DNA of 64,000 nt, taken from positions 438,204-502,203 of the forward strand of contig CAUDUM010000002.1 of assembly GCA_958452575.1 (NCBI GenBank), in the 5' to 3' direction. Made by a program: the position numbers and the translations under genes. Position 1 is the stretch's first letter. Every line of letters begins with the position of its first letter. Below the pieces are notes generated by a model. The model had not been told where the DNA came from. It did no database searches and worked only from the letters and a program-made list of their open reading frames with translations. This document shows positions 18,182 to 27,902 of the stretch, piece by piece. The DNA is from an uncultured Eggerthellaceae bacterium. GTDB lineage: Bacteria; Actinomycetota; Coriobacteriia; Coriobacteriales; Eggerthellaceae.

Positions 18182-19378
18182 CTACGCCGCTTCCCTCGCC
18201 AGCAGGGTGAGGGTGCGCAGGTTAGAGTCGGTCATGAAACGCACCTGATCCAGCGCGAAGGTGCGGCCGCATATCGCCGACACGCGGCGCAGCGCCTTCC
18301 GCCAGCCGCCGCTGTGGAGGATGCGGTCGACCATCTTGCGGTACGTGGCCTCGTTTGCCGCCTTCACCGAGGCGGTGGCGCCACCGGCCGCGAGCTGCCG
18401 GCACACCATGTCGGCGTAGCGCATCTCGTCCCAAGCATGCAGGCACAGTCCCTCGCGACGATAGTACTCCGCCATCGTGGAGTCGCAGGCGGGCGGCGTG
18501 AACGGGCACGACGTCGCCCGATGCGTCCGCGCGATCTCGCGATCCGTCAGCCCGAAGTAGTCGTAGCACACATCGGAGGTCAGGCCCGTATCGTCGCGGC
18601 CCATCGACGTCCATGTGGGATCCATGTGGTAGAAGCGCCCGTCGATGCGCACCGCCAGCCATGCATGGGGACCCCACGCCAGGTCCCGCCCGTTGGCCGC
18701 GCGCGCCTCGCCCGTCAGCAGCGCCGCCATGATGCCGCATCGCTGCAGCAGAAGCTGGGTCGCCTTCGCGAACCCCGAGCACACCGCCAGATGATCCACC
18801 AGCGCCCCGGTCGCCTCGTAGGGCCGCATGAACGCATCGCTTCGCGAGTCGTCCAGCCCGGCGGTCGGCCGGTCGTAGCGCGTGCCGCCCGCCACGTGGG
18901 TGAACGCCGCCTTTGCGATCAGGTACTCGTCGACGCTCGAAGGCAGCGAGCGCTTGAAAGTCGTCGCTGCCGCCAGAAGCGCCCCGTCGTCGCCCGAGCG
19001 CGCGTCGTCGCAGCGATCGAGAAGCACCTCCGCCCGCCCCGGCCAGGCGCTCAACCGCGCGCCCCTGCCAAGCCAATGGACCTCGGGGTGGTCGGCCCTC
19101 ACCATCCGCACCACCCGGAACACCTCTTCGCTGGACGCCAGGCCGCGCACCGTCGTACGCGGGCGACCCTCGATCATCGCCTCGCAGATGTCTTCGTAGG
19201 CCCGGCGCTCCACGCCCGCCAGCGTGCTGTACACGTAGTGGATGCGCTCGTCGGGCGGGAGGATCAAGCCCTCCGCATCTGCCGCGCCCCGCACGGCGCG
19301 CGCGCCGGAGACGCCGCGCCCTCCGCCGGCGGCCACGCCGTCCGCAACCCGCCCTATCGCCGATAGCCAATCCATCAT
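18182..19378 (-). CDS. Transglutaminase-like cysteine protease/transferase of the GTPase system
   Basis: A 398-aa protein with a transglutaminase core in its second half: Cys in LAVCSGFAKATQLLLQ (about residue 198), His in WGPHAWLAV (about 237) and Asp in FYHMDPTW (about 252), in the order of the papain-like triad. The N-terminal 100 residues have no recognised domain. It could be a protease or crosslinking enzyme, the likely effector or processing arm of the neighbouring genes. Its ATG overlaps the stop of the GAP1-like gene (ATGA), so the two are translated together. It ends the operon 23948 to 18182. Confidence 0.8.
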   Translation of the reverse strand: MMDWLSAIGRVADGVAAGGGRGVSGARAVRGAADAEGLILPPDERIHYVYSTLAGVERRAYEDICEAMIEGRPRTTVRGLASSEEVFRVVRMVRADHPEVHWLGRGARLSAWPGRAEVLLDRCDDARSGDDGALLAAATTFKRSLPSSVDEYLIAKAAFTHVAGGTRYDRPTAGLDDSRSDAFMRPYEATGALVDHLAVCSGFAKATQLLLQRCGIMAALLTGEARAANGRDLAWGPHAWLAVRIDGRFYHMDPTWTSMGRDDTGLTSDVCYDYFGLTDREIARTHRATSCPFTPPACDSTMAEYYRREGLCLHAWDEMRYADMVCRQLAAGGATASVKAANEATYRKMVDRILHSGGWRKALRRVSAICGRTFALDQVRFMTDSNLRTLTLLAREAA

Positions 19379-20889
19379 CTCCCCTTTCCCTTGCCGAACG
19401 GAAATCCGCCGCGCCCGCCGAACAGCGAGCGGCGCTGCGAGCCGCTCCGGGGCGGGCCGCCCGCAGGCATGCCGCCTCCGGCCAGGTCGCCTCCGTCCGC
19501 ACCGGCTGCGCGACGACGCTTCCGCAGATGCTCCGCCCCGCGGCGCAGCACCCGTCCCGCAACCGGCTCGACGGCGCGCGGATCGTCGTCGGGGGCAGGC
19601 CCCAACGCGTCCATGGCAGCCGACAGCGCCGCGAAGCAGCGCGCCGCCGCGTCGAGGAACGCGCGCGAGCGCGCCGGAGCCTCCATCATCATCGACGTCA
19701 GCATCGTCAGAAGGTGCCCGCGGTACCGCTCGTCCGGCTGGCTCCAACGGCGCAGCACATAGGCGACCGCCGCCTCCGCCGACGCCTCGTCGAGGCCGGC
19801 GATCGAATCCAGCACGCGCCCCGCCATCACCTGCTTGAAGCGTTCCGTGCCCCGCTCCTCGACAAACGCGAGCGTCCCGACGGGATCCAGCAGCCGATGC
19901 AGCCCCATCCGCGTCGCGCGGTACACCTCGAACGCGCGGTCCAGCTCCTCCAAGTCGAGCCCCACCCGCAGCTCGCGGTCGCACAGATCCCGGAATGCCG
20001 CCAGCTCGTCGGGGCATTCGTGCCACCCGCGCTCCACCAGGGCCTCAAACGACGCGCCCACGACCGTGCGCGGATACGGCCCCTCATCGAACCCGCCCGA
20101 CTCCAGAACGCCCGACGCGTCGCGCACCAGGCCGTCGCGCGGATCGAACACCAGGCAGGCGTCGCGCACGTAGGCGGGCGTGTTGCGCTCGAAATCCTCG
20201 CGGGAGATGCCGCAGAGGATGGCGCCGGCGGTCGCCAGGTTGTCGCAGCCCACCACGAAGCTCACCTGGCGCGCGAGCGTCAGCGGCAGCGAATAGGTCG
20301 CGAGCGCCACCCATCGAAGCGCTTCGGTCCCTCCTTCCAGGATTGCCACGGAACGGCCCTCGGAGGCGGCGAGCACCGTCGCGCGCGCCAGGCGCGCCGC
20401 GGCTTCCATCTCAGCCGTGCCCGAAAGGCTCCACCGCGTGCCGCGCTCATCGATCGCGCCCGCGGGAGAGGCGTCGACCGGCGGCAGGAATGCCGGCGGC
20501 TCCTCCGCGTTGACCTCGTCGAACGCCATCGAGCGCCGCCAAAACGCCGCGCACGCCAACTCGATCGGGTGGAAGTCGAGCTGATCGGCCGGCAGCACGA
20601 CCGCATGGCGCAGCACGTTGCCCGCGCGGCCACCCGGACCCATGTAGTCATGCGGCAGCTTGGTGTTGCACGCCCACACCGCGCCGCACCCCTCGACCGG
20701 CGCATAACCGAACACCGTCGCACCCGCCGTCCGGGGCACGTCGAACGGCAGCAGGCGATGGAATCCCGTGCCGACGTCAAGCCCCGCGCCCGGCAAGCCC
20801 TCGTCGTAGGAGAACACCTGCAGCCCGTCGCCAGCGCCCTGGATGCCACGGCGGCACGACGTGTAGATGATCTGATGGGCCTCGCGCAT
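19375..20889 (-). CDS. GAP1-like GTPase-associated protein
   Basis: A 504-aa protein. The first 300 residues match the pattern of the GTPase-associated protein 1 N-terminal (type 2) and middle domains: IYTSCRRGIQGAGDGLQVFS at the start, then a VFGYAP.. and NVLRHAVVLP segment typical of GAP1-N2. The rest is alpha-helical, ending in a Gly/Arg/Phe-rich tail. GAP1 proteins were predicted by comparative genomics to work with TRAFAC-type double-GTPases in conflict systems. Here the GTPase gene is 21 bases upstream. Ribosome site AAAGGAGGAG. Family call is from memory of signature; biochemical role is unknown. Confidence 0.75.
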   Translation of the reverse strand: MREAHQIIYTSCRRGIQGAGDGLQVFSYDEGLPGAGLDVGTGFHRLLPFDVPRTAGATVFGYAPVEGCGAVWACNTKLPHDYMGPGGRAGNVLRHAVVLPADQLDFHPIELACAAFWRRSMAFDEVNAEEPPAFLPPVDASPAGAIDERGTRWSLSGTAEMEAAARLARATVLAASEGRSVAILEGGTEALRWVALATYSLPLTLARQVSFVVGCDNLATAGAILCGISREDFERNTPAYVRDACLVFDPRDGLVRDASGVLESGGFDEGPYPRTVVGASFEALVERGWHECPDELAAFRDLCDRELRVGLDLEELDRAFEVYRATRMGLHRLLDPVGTLAFVEERGTERFKQVMAGRVLDSIAGLDEASAEAAVAYVLRRWSQPDERYRGHLLTMLTSMMMEAPARSRAFLDAAARCFAALSAAMDALGPAPDDDPRAVEPVAGRVLRRGAEHLRKRRRAAGADGGDLAGGGMPAGGPPRSGSQRRSLFGGRGGFPFGKGKGR

Positions 20890-20910
20890 CTGCTCCTCCT
20901 TTCCTTGCGC

Positions 20911-22134
20911 CTAGCGGGCGCACCTCATCAGGCCGTTTTCCGCCATGATCCACAGAAGCGGATCCTCCACCCGATGCGGCAGCGGACGGTGCACATGCCC
21001 CGCGCTGTCGGGGGCGTTGTGCAGCCCCAGGCTCGACACGGCGAAAAACGAGTAGTTGCGGTAGTTGGCCTGCGCCTGCATCAAAAACGACTGCATGCCC
21101 CACGAGGCCAGCAGGCTGCGCATCTCGGCGTCGACCGCCATGCGATCCGACATCGAAAACGCGCCCGCATCGCAGTGGGGGCTGGGCGCGCGCACCGTCA
21201 TGCCGGCGGGCACGATGGGCTCCACCTCGTCGAACTTGGAGAACGCGACCGCGACGGGGATGTCGATGGGGCGCGTCGGCTTGAGCCCGCGGCTTTGGCG
21301 GATGAGCGCCGAGATGTTGGCCATCACGGCATCAGGTGACGAGCCCGCCACCGCGCCGATGCTGTGCGATACATGGCCCGACGCGCTCTCCACCTGCGAG
21401 AGCACCTCCGGCACCTGCAGCGGGTCGACAAGGAAGATGATGCCGGCGGAATGGCCCAGATAGCGGTTGACCGTCGCCATGAGGTGGGGATCCTGCAGAT
21501 CCTCGCCCGCGGCGTCGAAGAAGGCCAGCGTGAACCGGTTGCTGCGCGCGACCTTGCGCCCGACGTAGTCGAACGTGTACACGAGCGGCTGCTTGTCCTC
21601 GCCGCGCACGCCGGTGAAGTTGCTCTGGGTCATCTCGAGCGTCTCCTGACGGCCGTAGAGGCGGTCGTATTTGGTGCGGCGGTAGATCGCGTCGGCGTTG
21701 TAGGCGCCGCTCATGTCGACGAACCCCTGCACCGAAGCCCCCAGCGCCGGCGCGATGCGGCGCTGCAGCTCGTTGACCAGCACGGCGATGTAGTGGCTTT
21801 TGCCCGAGGAGCGCGTCCCCACCACCGATATGATGTTGTCGCGACCCGAGATCGTGGTGTCGGGCAGCGTGTTGTGGCAATGCGGGCAGATGGGAAGCGT
21901 GGGATGGCCGCATTTGTCGCAGGCGACCGTGCGGAGGCGAAGCAAATCCCACGCCGTAGGCTTGACATCCACGATGTGCCCCAGGTTGACCGCGCTCGTT
22001 GCGCCCAGGTACTTCTGGTACTTCTTGTCGGGCTCTTTGCCCGCCGGGCACCAGCCGTTGTGGCAGCGATGCTCCACCCCGTCGAACACCACCTTCTCAA
22101 AGCAAAACGGGCAGGTGAACTGATACTTGTGCAT
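20911..22134 (-). CDS. Zinc-ribbon TRAFAC GTPase (DO-GTPase2-like)
   Basis: A 407-aa soluble GTPase. Two zinc ribbons come first: CPFC (8-11) with C24/C29, and CDKC (72-75) with CPHC (83-86). The G-domain follows: Walker A GTRSSGKS at 106-113, G3-like FFDAAGED near 211 and G4-like AFSKFDEVE near 300. This layout fits the DO-GTPase2 group associated with GAP1 proteins. The ATG (22134) is 8 bases after the upstream stop, with TTAGGAG before it. A paralogous, membrane-anchored version lies at 38869-40401. Nucleotide-dependent switching or signalling is inferred. Confidence 0.82.
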   Translation of the reverse strand: MHKYQFTCPFCFEKVVFDGVEHRCHNGWCPAGKEPDKKYQKYLGATSAVNLGHIVDVKPTAWDLLRLRTVACDKCGHPTLPICPHCHNTLPDTTISGRDNIISVVGTRSSGKSHYIAVLVNELQRRIAPALGASVQGFVDMSGAYNADAIYRRTKYDRLYGRQETLEMTQSNFTGVRGEDKQPLVYTFDYVGRKVARSNRFTLAFFDAAGEDLQDPHLMATVNRYLGHSAGIIFLVDPLQVPEVLSQVESASGHVSHSIGAVAGSSPDAVMANISALIRQSRGLKPTRPIDIPVAVAFSKFDEVEPIVPAGMTVRAPSPHCDAGAFSMSDRMAVDAEMRSLLASWGMQSFLMQAQANYRNYSFFAVSSLGLHNAPDSAGHVHRPLPHRVEDPLLWIMAENGLMRCAR

Positions 22135-22142
22135 GCTAACTC

Positions 22143-23948
22143 CTAACTGACCTTGCAGTACGACCCCGGCTCGAGCGCGAACGCCTCGGCGTCGCCGGAT
22201 GCGGCGAACACGCGGACGTAGAGGTCGCGCTCGTTGGGCAGGCCGTCCAGATCCACCCGGAAAGGCCCCGTCACCTGCTGCGCGGGGATGCGCGCCGCCA
22301 CCCGGGCCCCTTCCGCCGTCAGGGGAAGCGAGCCTTTGGCGTACACCACCAGCGACTCCGGCAGCGAGCACGCGCCTCCGCGCGGGGCGAACGTCACCTG
22401 CGCTTTCGGAGGGCAGAACGGCAGCTTGCGCGCGTCGACGCGGTAGCGGATGCCGCGCGCGCGGACGGGCGCGACCTGGCAGTCGGCCCCTTTCGAGTAC
22501 TTGACCTTGCCGTTGGCCCGGTATTCCGCGAACACCGTCACATAGCAGCCCAGCCGCCGCGCATCCGGCAACACCAACGCGCCGTCGCGGTCGAGCAGGG
22601 CTCGCGGCACCTCGTGACGCGTCTGGAGTCCGGCGGGATTGGTGTCGGACATGCTGCGGACGAAGCGATCGGGGCGCGTCATGACCACGAACCCCGTCGC
22701 CGCCGCAGGCGGCGTCACGCGCACCACCAGATCGCCGTTGGCCACGGTGGCGCCCTCGATGACGACGGGGTCGCATTTCGCGGGAAGGCCGCTCGGCGCG
22801 CCCGCCGATGCGGGGCGGGGCGAGCGGGGAGCGCCCGCGGCAGCGTTCGACGCGGGGCGCGTTCCGGTTGCGGAAGCCCCAGAAGCCCCCGCCGCCCCGC
22901 CCGCCCCGGTCGGAGCCGCGCCGGAAGCCTTTGCCGTGCCTGCCGCGGCGGCGTTCGACGCGCCGGGTGCGCCCGCCGCCCCCGCGGCTGCCGCACCGTG
23001 CGTCCCGGCGGCGCCCGTCTCGCGCAAGATCGCCAACGGAGGGCGTTGCGCGCGGCAGAACCCCTCCAGCACGTACGGCGCCTCCGCCGCGTCCTTTCCC
23101 AGCACGCGCCGCAGCGCGTTTTCCGTCTGTGCGGCGAGCTGCTCATCCACCACGCCGCCGGAAAGCGTCGCGCAATCCTTGAGCTCGTCCAACGCCGCGG
23201 CGACCGCGTGGCGCCTCAGGTACGCGTCGTAGCGCTGGCGCTTCTCGCGGCTGCCGAACACCTCCTTAGCCTTCTGGGCGAGCGTGTCGATGGTCGATTT
23301 GCGCTCCTTGTCCTGTTTGAAGCTGCCCGCCAGCTCGTCGGCGCGTCGCACGAGGTCGTCCCCGACGGCGCTGCGCGGGTCGGCGCACCCGGGAGGGCAG
23401 GCGAACTCGTACAGGTCGGCGGCGCCGTACAGCGCCAGCTGCACGTCCACCTTGAAGGCAGCGTCCTGCGCGGGGTTCGGCTTGCCGAGCTCCTCGTACG
23501 CCCGCCGTGCGCGGTCCGCCGCGGCGCCCGCACCCACGGATATGCCGTTTTTCGCAGCGCGCCGCTTCAGCAGATCCTCGGAAAGCGACACGTCCTTGAT
23601 GCCGGTCTGCCGCTCGATGCGCTTCGCGGCGATGCGGGCCACCGCCTCCAGCTTCTCGCGCGGCACCGAGCGCCCCTTGCCCGCCGCGATGAGCAGGGAG
23701 GCGTCGATGGGCGGAAACGCTATGGCGCGCGCCTCCTTCGCCAGCCGGCCGATCTCCGTTTCGTCGGAAAGCGCCGCCTCCATATCGTCCACCTGATCGA
23801 GAAGCGTGCGGTAGTACGGGCCTTTGCGCTGGTCGTTCGCACGACTCGCCCACTTGGCCCTGCACGCCCCCGCGGCCGCCCGCGCCGCGGGGATCGCGGG
23901 GGCGGGATCGATGGGCAGACCCGCGATCAGAAGCCAGTTGAAGATCAT
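22143..23948 (-). CDS. J-domain-like protein with C-terminal beta-sandwich repeats
   Basis: A 601-aa protein, first gene of a four-gene operon. Residues about 178-245 resemble a degenerate J-domain: DLYEF as helix I start, then long helices ending in EVFGSREKRQRYDAYLRR, which is the classic KRxxYD end of J-proteins. No His-Pro-Asp tripeptide is seen. A low-complexity Ala/Gly/Thr linker follows (about 305-385). The last 200 residues are beta-rich, with two or three Ig/FN3-like units. With two Hsp70s and a GrpE-like gene nearby, it probably targets those chaperones. GGAAGGAGG precedes the ATG at 23948. Confidence 0.65.
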   Translation of the reverse strand: MIFNWLLIAGLPIDPAPAIPAARAAAGACRAKWASRANDQRKGPYYRTLLDQVDDMEAALSDETEIGRLAKEARAIAFPPIDASLLIAAGKGRSVPREKLEAVARIAAKRIERQTGIKDVSLSEDLLKRRAAKNGISVGAGAAADRARRAYEELGKPNPAQDAAFKVDVQLALYGAADLYEFACPPGCADPRSAVGDDLVRRADELAGSFKQDKERKSTIDTLAQKAKEVFGSREKRQRYDAYLRRHAVAAALDELKDCATLSGGVVDEQLAAQTENALRRVLGKDAAEAPYVLEGFCRAQRPPLAILRETGAAGTHGAAAAGAAGAPGASNAAAAGTAKASGAAPTGAGGAAGASGASATGTRPASNAAAGAPRSPRPASAGAPSGLPAKCDPVVIEGATVANGDLVVRVTPPAAATGFVVMTRPDRFVRSMSDTNPAGLQTRHEVPRALLDRDGALVLPDARRLGCYVTVFAEYRANGKVKYSKGADCQVAPVRARGIRYRVDARKLPFCPPKAQVTFAPRGGACSLPESLVVYAKGSLPLTAEGARVAARIPAQQVTGPFRVDLDGLPNERDLYVRVFAASGDAEAFALEPGSYCKVS

Positions 23949-24169
23949 CGCGATGCGCCTCCTTCCTCGTCGCCTCCATGATGAAGCGGCGCCGAAAGAG
24001 CCGCAGAGGGAACCCCGCAGGGAGCAAAGGGGAGCCGGGGGTTGCAACACCCCGTTGCCGAAGATGCGGCCGTCTTGCCGATGCGATCTGTACGAACGCG
24101 CCGTTTTGCCGTATCGTTTCTAAGTTGACATGCACGCGCCCCTCGAGGCGCCAAGGAAGGATCCGCATC

Positions 24170-25555
24170 ATGGAGCTTGGAGACACCCTGCCCATCTGGA
24201 GCATCGTGCCCTTCGCGGGCATGCTGCTCTCCATCGCACTCTTCCCGCTGTTCAAAGCCGAATGGTGGGAGCGGCACCAGCTGCACGTGGCGGGGTTCTG
24301 GTCGCTTCTGTTCCTCATCCCCTTCACGGCGGTCTACGGGTTCGGCGTCACCTACGAGCAGCTGCTCGAGTCGGTGGTCGTCGACTACATCCCCTTCATC
24401 GTGCTCCTGCTGGGCCTGTTCGTCGTCACCGGAGGCATCCACGTTGCTGGCACCATCAAGGGTTCCACGCGCAACAACGTGATCATGCTGGCGATCGGCA
24501 CGTTCCTCGCCAGCTGGATCGGCACGACCGGCGCAGCCATGCTGCTCATCCGCCCCGTCCTGCGCGCCAACATCTGGCGTGCGCACAAGGCCCACATCGT
24601 GGTGTTCTTCATCTTCCTGGTGGCCAACATCGGCGGATGCCTGACGCCGCTGGGCGACCCGCCGCTGTTTTTGGGCTACCTGCGCGGCATCCCGTTCTTC
24701 TGGACGCTGGAGCACATCTGGCCGCTGCTGCTGCTCAACACCGCGCTGCTCCTCGTCGCCTACGCCCTCATCGACCGCCACTTCGTCAAGAAGGAGGGCA
24801 AGGAGGGCCGCGAGCGCTTCGAGTTGCTCGACGCCGCCGACGAGCGCACCCCCATCCGCGTGGAGGGCAAGCGCAACATCGCTTTTCTGGCGATCGTCAT
24901 CTTCGCCGTCATCCTGAACGGCTCCATCCCCCAGATGGACATGTTCGTCGACCCCGCGACGGGCGCCACGTTCGGCATCGCTTTGTCGGACCACGTGCAC
25001 CTGGGCATCGAGTACTTCGTCCAGATCGCCCTCATCCTGATCGCGACGGCGCTGTCGCTGCGCTTCACGCCCAAGGACGTGCGCGAGTCGAACCACTTCG
25101 AGTGGGGTCCGATCTCGGAGGTCGCGAAGCTGTTCATCGGCATCTTCATCACGATGATCCCCGCGCTGGCCATCCTGCGCGCCCATGGCGCTGACCTGGG
25201 CATCGACACGCCGCTGGAGTTCTTCTGGGCCACCGGTGCGCTGTCGAGCTTCTTGGACAACTCGCCCACCTACGTCGTGTTCCTGACGGCGGCAGGCTCG
25301 CTCGGCGTGGCCGACGGGGCGGCGGCGGTGGCCACGACGGTCGGCGCGGTTGCGCCCGAGATCCTGCTGGCGATCTCGGCTGGCGCAGTGTTCATGGGCG
25401 CCAACACCTACATCGGCAACGCCCCCAACTTCATGGTCAAGAACATCGCCGAGAGCGCCCGCATCAAGATGCCCAGCTTCTTCGGGTACATGGGCTGGTC
25501 GCTCGCCATCCTCATCCCGCTGTTCATCATCGACACGGTGGTGTTCTTCCTGTAG
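24170..25555 (+). CDS. CitMHS/NhaD-type membrane transporter (putative citrate or Na+/H+ exchange)
   Basis: A 461-aa protein with about 12 hydrophobic segments, of the ion-transporter superfamily group annotated as putative citrate transporters (CitMHS_2). Signature LTPLGDPPLFLGYLRGIPFF lies near residue 161 and FLDNSPTYVVFL near 362. The ATG at 24170 follows AAGGAAGG. It is oriented opposite to the flanking chaperone/GTPase genes and has its own promoter region and terminator, so it is probably a passenger or an old boundary rather than part of the system. Confidence 0.85.
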   Translation: MELGDTLPIWSIVPFAGMLLSIALFPLFKAEWWERHQLHVAGFWSLLFLIPFTAVYGFGVTYEQLLESVVVDYIPFIVLLLGLFVVTGGIHVAGTIKGSTRNNVIMLAIGTFLASWIGTTGAAMLLIRPVLRANIWRAHKAHIVVFFIFLVANIGGCLTPLGDPPLFLGYLRGIPFFWTLEHIWPLLLLNTALLLVAYALIDRHFVKKEGKEGRERFELLDAADERTPIRVEGKRNIAFLAIVIFAVILNGSIPQMDMFVDPATGATFGIALSDHVHLGIEYFVQIALILIATALSLRFTPKDVRESNHFEWGPISEVAKLFIGIFITMIPALAILRAHGADLGIDTPLEFFWATGALSSFLDNSPTYVVFLTAAGSLGVADGAAAVATTVGAVAPEILLAISAGAVFMGANTYIGNAPNFMVKNIAESARIKMPSFFGYMGWSLAILIPLFIIDTVVFFL

Positions 25556-25591
25556 GCGGAATCGAGACGAAGCCGTCTGCCAGAGCAAGGT

Positions 25592-25626
25592 AAACCGCCT
25601 GCCGGATCGATCCGACAGGCGGTTTT
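25592..25626. terminator. Bidirectional terminator between transporter and Hsp70-VWA gene
   Basis: AAACCGCCTG pairs with CAGGCGGTTT around CCGGATCGATCCGA, with T-runs on both strands. It serves two convergent genes. Confidence 0.9.
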
Positions 25627-25651
25627 CTCGTTTGCGCAAAAACCGCTCGCC

Positions 25652-27862
25652 CTACGCCACGCGCGGTTCCTCGCCCGTCGCCAGCGCGCGCCCGATCTTG
25701 GTGAACGTCTCCTGCAGGGCGTTCACGCCGACCAGCGCGGCGTAATCGTCCTTGGTCGCGACGTCGCGCAGAAACCTCTCATCGGCGGCGCCGAACCCGA
25801 CCGCGACGATGTCGACGCCGTGGTCGGCGAGGTTGCGCGCGTTCGTGCGGGACCAATCCTGGTGGTACCACACGCCGTCCGTCAGCACCACCAGGCAGGT
25901 GTAGGGGTCATCGCCCCCGCCGAACGCCTGCTTGGCGCGCTTGGCGACCTTCTTGAGCAGGCCCGTCGTCGAGGACGCCCTCATCTTGAGCACATCGCCC
26001 GCAACCAGGACCTCGTCGTAGACGAATCCGAACGGTTCCGCCTCGTTGCCGTAGCCGAGGTCGAACACGTCCGCGCGCGCCCGCTCGATGGCATTGCGCA
26101 CCGCATCGTAATCGCATGTCGGCTCCTGCACGACCAGATTCTTGTCCGAGAAGAAGATCACGCCGATACGCGCGCTGTTCGGGGGGAACTCGTCGACGAA
26201 CGCCCGCATGGCGCTTTTGGCCTTGTCCAGCGGGGAGCCGGACATGCTGCCGCTCACGTCGAACACGAGGTAGATGTCGGGGACTGCGCCCTGCACCGCG
26301 CCCGTCAGCTCGGGAGGCACGCCATCGAACCGCGAGAGATCCGCCTCGACCGGAACGCGCTCGACCGTCAGGCGCGCGCCCGTGCTGGGCTGGCGCGCCT
26401 CGACCTCGATGATGGCGTTGGCGTTGTAGCGGTACTCCACCTCGACCAACGACTCCCCGCCCGGCTCGCGCTGGATGCCGCGCACGATGTACTTGCCGCA
26501 CACGTCGTTGTCGAGCACGCGATCGTAGCTGCCCTGCAGCACGTACACCTCCAGCTCGCCGCCGGCGGGCGGCACGCGCAGCGCGTAGGTGCGCCCCTCC
26601 GCGGCGGGGATGACCGCGTTGCGGGGGATGATCTCGGAGTTGACGTAGCGTGCGCGATCGGGGCTCTCGGCGACCATGCCCATCGCGTGAGCCGTGACGT
26701 CCACCAGGCGCTTTGCCCCTGCGAGCGCAAGCTGCGGAGCTTCGGCCGCGCCGGCGATATGAAGCTTTGGCGTCTCGTCCGCACCGCCGAGCAGGCAGCG
26801 CGGAGGGAGGTTCGCCCTGATGGCGGCGCCAAGGGCGACCGCCTCGTCGGGATTTACCCCGCCGCAGGGCTTTTGGTGGAAGCGGGATTCGAGCGCCTCC
26901 AGGATCATGGGCATGCGCGTCATGCCGCCCACGGGCACCACCGCGTCGATATGGGCCCACAGCAGCCCGAGCTCGCGCATCAGGCGGTCGACGACGTCCA
27001 TCGCCTTGCGGGCCAGATACATCGTCGCCAGCTCGAAATCGATGCGCCGCACCTCGATCGTGCCGTTCATCCTCGCGACGTTGAGGGGAACGCGCACGCT
27101 CTCGCGCGAGGATAGCTGCCGTTTCACCTGCTCGGCCTGGACGGCCAGCGCGGCTGATTCGCCCGCCGTCAGCTCGACTCCGCCGGGATCCGCTCCGCAT
27201 CGTTCGCACAGCAGGTCGACCATCAGGTTGGCGAGCGCATCGTCGAAGTCCTTGCCGCCCAGGTGATGGTCGCCGTCGCAGCCCAGCACGCGGATCTCGT
27301 CGGCGCCCACGCGCGCCACCGTCACGTCGAACGTGCCGCCGCCGAAATCGTACACGAGCAGGGTCTTGCCCGGCGTCTCCTCGGACAGGCCGTACGCGTA
27401 CGCCGCCGCCGAGGGTTCGGCGATGAGCCCCTGCAGCGTGATGCCCGCCGCGCGGCACGCTTGCAGCACCGCCTCGCGCTCGGTGGAACGGTAGTACGCC
27501 GGCACCGTCACCACCGCGCTGGCGATGCGCTTGCCCAGGCGCGCCTCGGCGTCGTCCACCAGCTGGCGCAGCAGCAGGGCCGACAGCCCGGCGGCATCGT
27601 AGGTCGTCCCGTCGAGCTCGACCCTGAAGTTCGGATCGCCCATATGGCGCTTGAAGAACGCCGCGGTGTCGACGCATCCGATGCTCTGGAGGTCCTTGGC
27701 GTTGTCTCCCACGACCACATCGCCGCGATCGGAGCCGACGACCGACGGTGTGATGCGGTTGCCGTCGCCGTTCGTCACGATGAACGGCCGTCCATCCTCC
27801 CCGATCGCCGCCACCGCGCTGTTGGTGGTTCCCAGATCGATGCCGACCTTGATCTCTTCCAT
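25652..27862 (-). CDS. Hsp70-von Willebrand factor A fusion protein
   Basis: A 736-aa protein. Residues 1-380 are an Hsp70 ATPase domain (GIDLGTTNSAVA, VYDFGGGTFDVTV, PVGGMTRMPMI). A shortened substrate-binding beta domain follows and the helical lid is missing. Residues about 527-736 form a VWA domain with an intact MIDAS motif (DVSGSMSGS, and later LTDGVW). VWA domains bind protein partners through a metal ion, so this is probably a tethered chaperone. The ATG at 27862 follows GAGAGGAGC. The structured repeat element at 27903-28020 separates it from the upstream Hsp70 gene. Confidence 0.9.
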   Translation of the reverse strand: MEEIKVGIDLGTTNSAVAAIGEDGRPFIVTNGDGNRITPSVVGSDRGDVVVGDNAKDLQSIGCVDTAAFFKRHMGDPNFRVELDGTTYDAAGLSALLLRQLVDDAEARLGKRIASAVVTVPAYYRSTEREAVLQACRAAGITLQGLIAEPSAAAYAYGLSEETPGKTLLVYDFGGGTFDVTVARVGADEIRVLGCDGDHHLGGKDFDDALANLMVDLLCERCGADPGGVELTAGESAALAVQAEQVKRQLSSRESVRVPLNVARMNGTIEVRRIDFELATMYLARKAMDVVDRLMRELGLLWAHIDAVVPVGGMTRMPMILEALESRFHQKPCGGVNPDEAVALGAAIRANLPPRCLLGGADETPKLHIAGAAEAPQLALAGAKRLVDVTAHAMGMVAESPDRARYVNSEIIPRNAVIPAAEGRTYALRVPPAGGELEVYVLQGSYDRVLDNDVCGKYIVRGIQREPGGESLVEVEYRYNANAIIEVEARQPSTGARLTVERVPVEADLSRFDGVPPELTGAVQGAVPDIYLVFDVSGSMSGSPLDKAKSAMRAFVDEFPPNSARIGVIFFSDKNLVVQEPTCDYDAVRNAIERARADVFDLGYGNEAEPFGFVYDEVLVAGDVLKMRASSTTGLLKKVAKRAKQAFGGGDDPYTCLVVLTDGVWYHQDWSRTNARNLADHGVDIVAVGFGAADERFLRDVATKDDYAALVGVNALQETFTKIGRALATGEEPRVA

Positions 27863-27902
27863 GGAAAGCTCCTCTCGATGGTCGCCCCTCATTCGGAAAG
27901 CA

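Noticed and set aside
23266..24327. Alternative frame spanning the J-like gene and the antiporter promoter
   Set aside because: Low-complexity Arg/Gly protein without start signals; conflicts with two well-supported genes.
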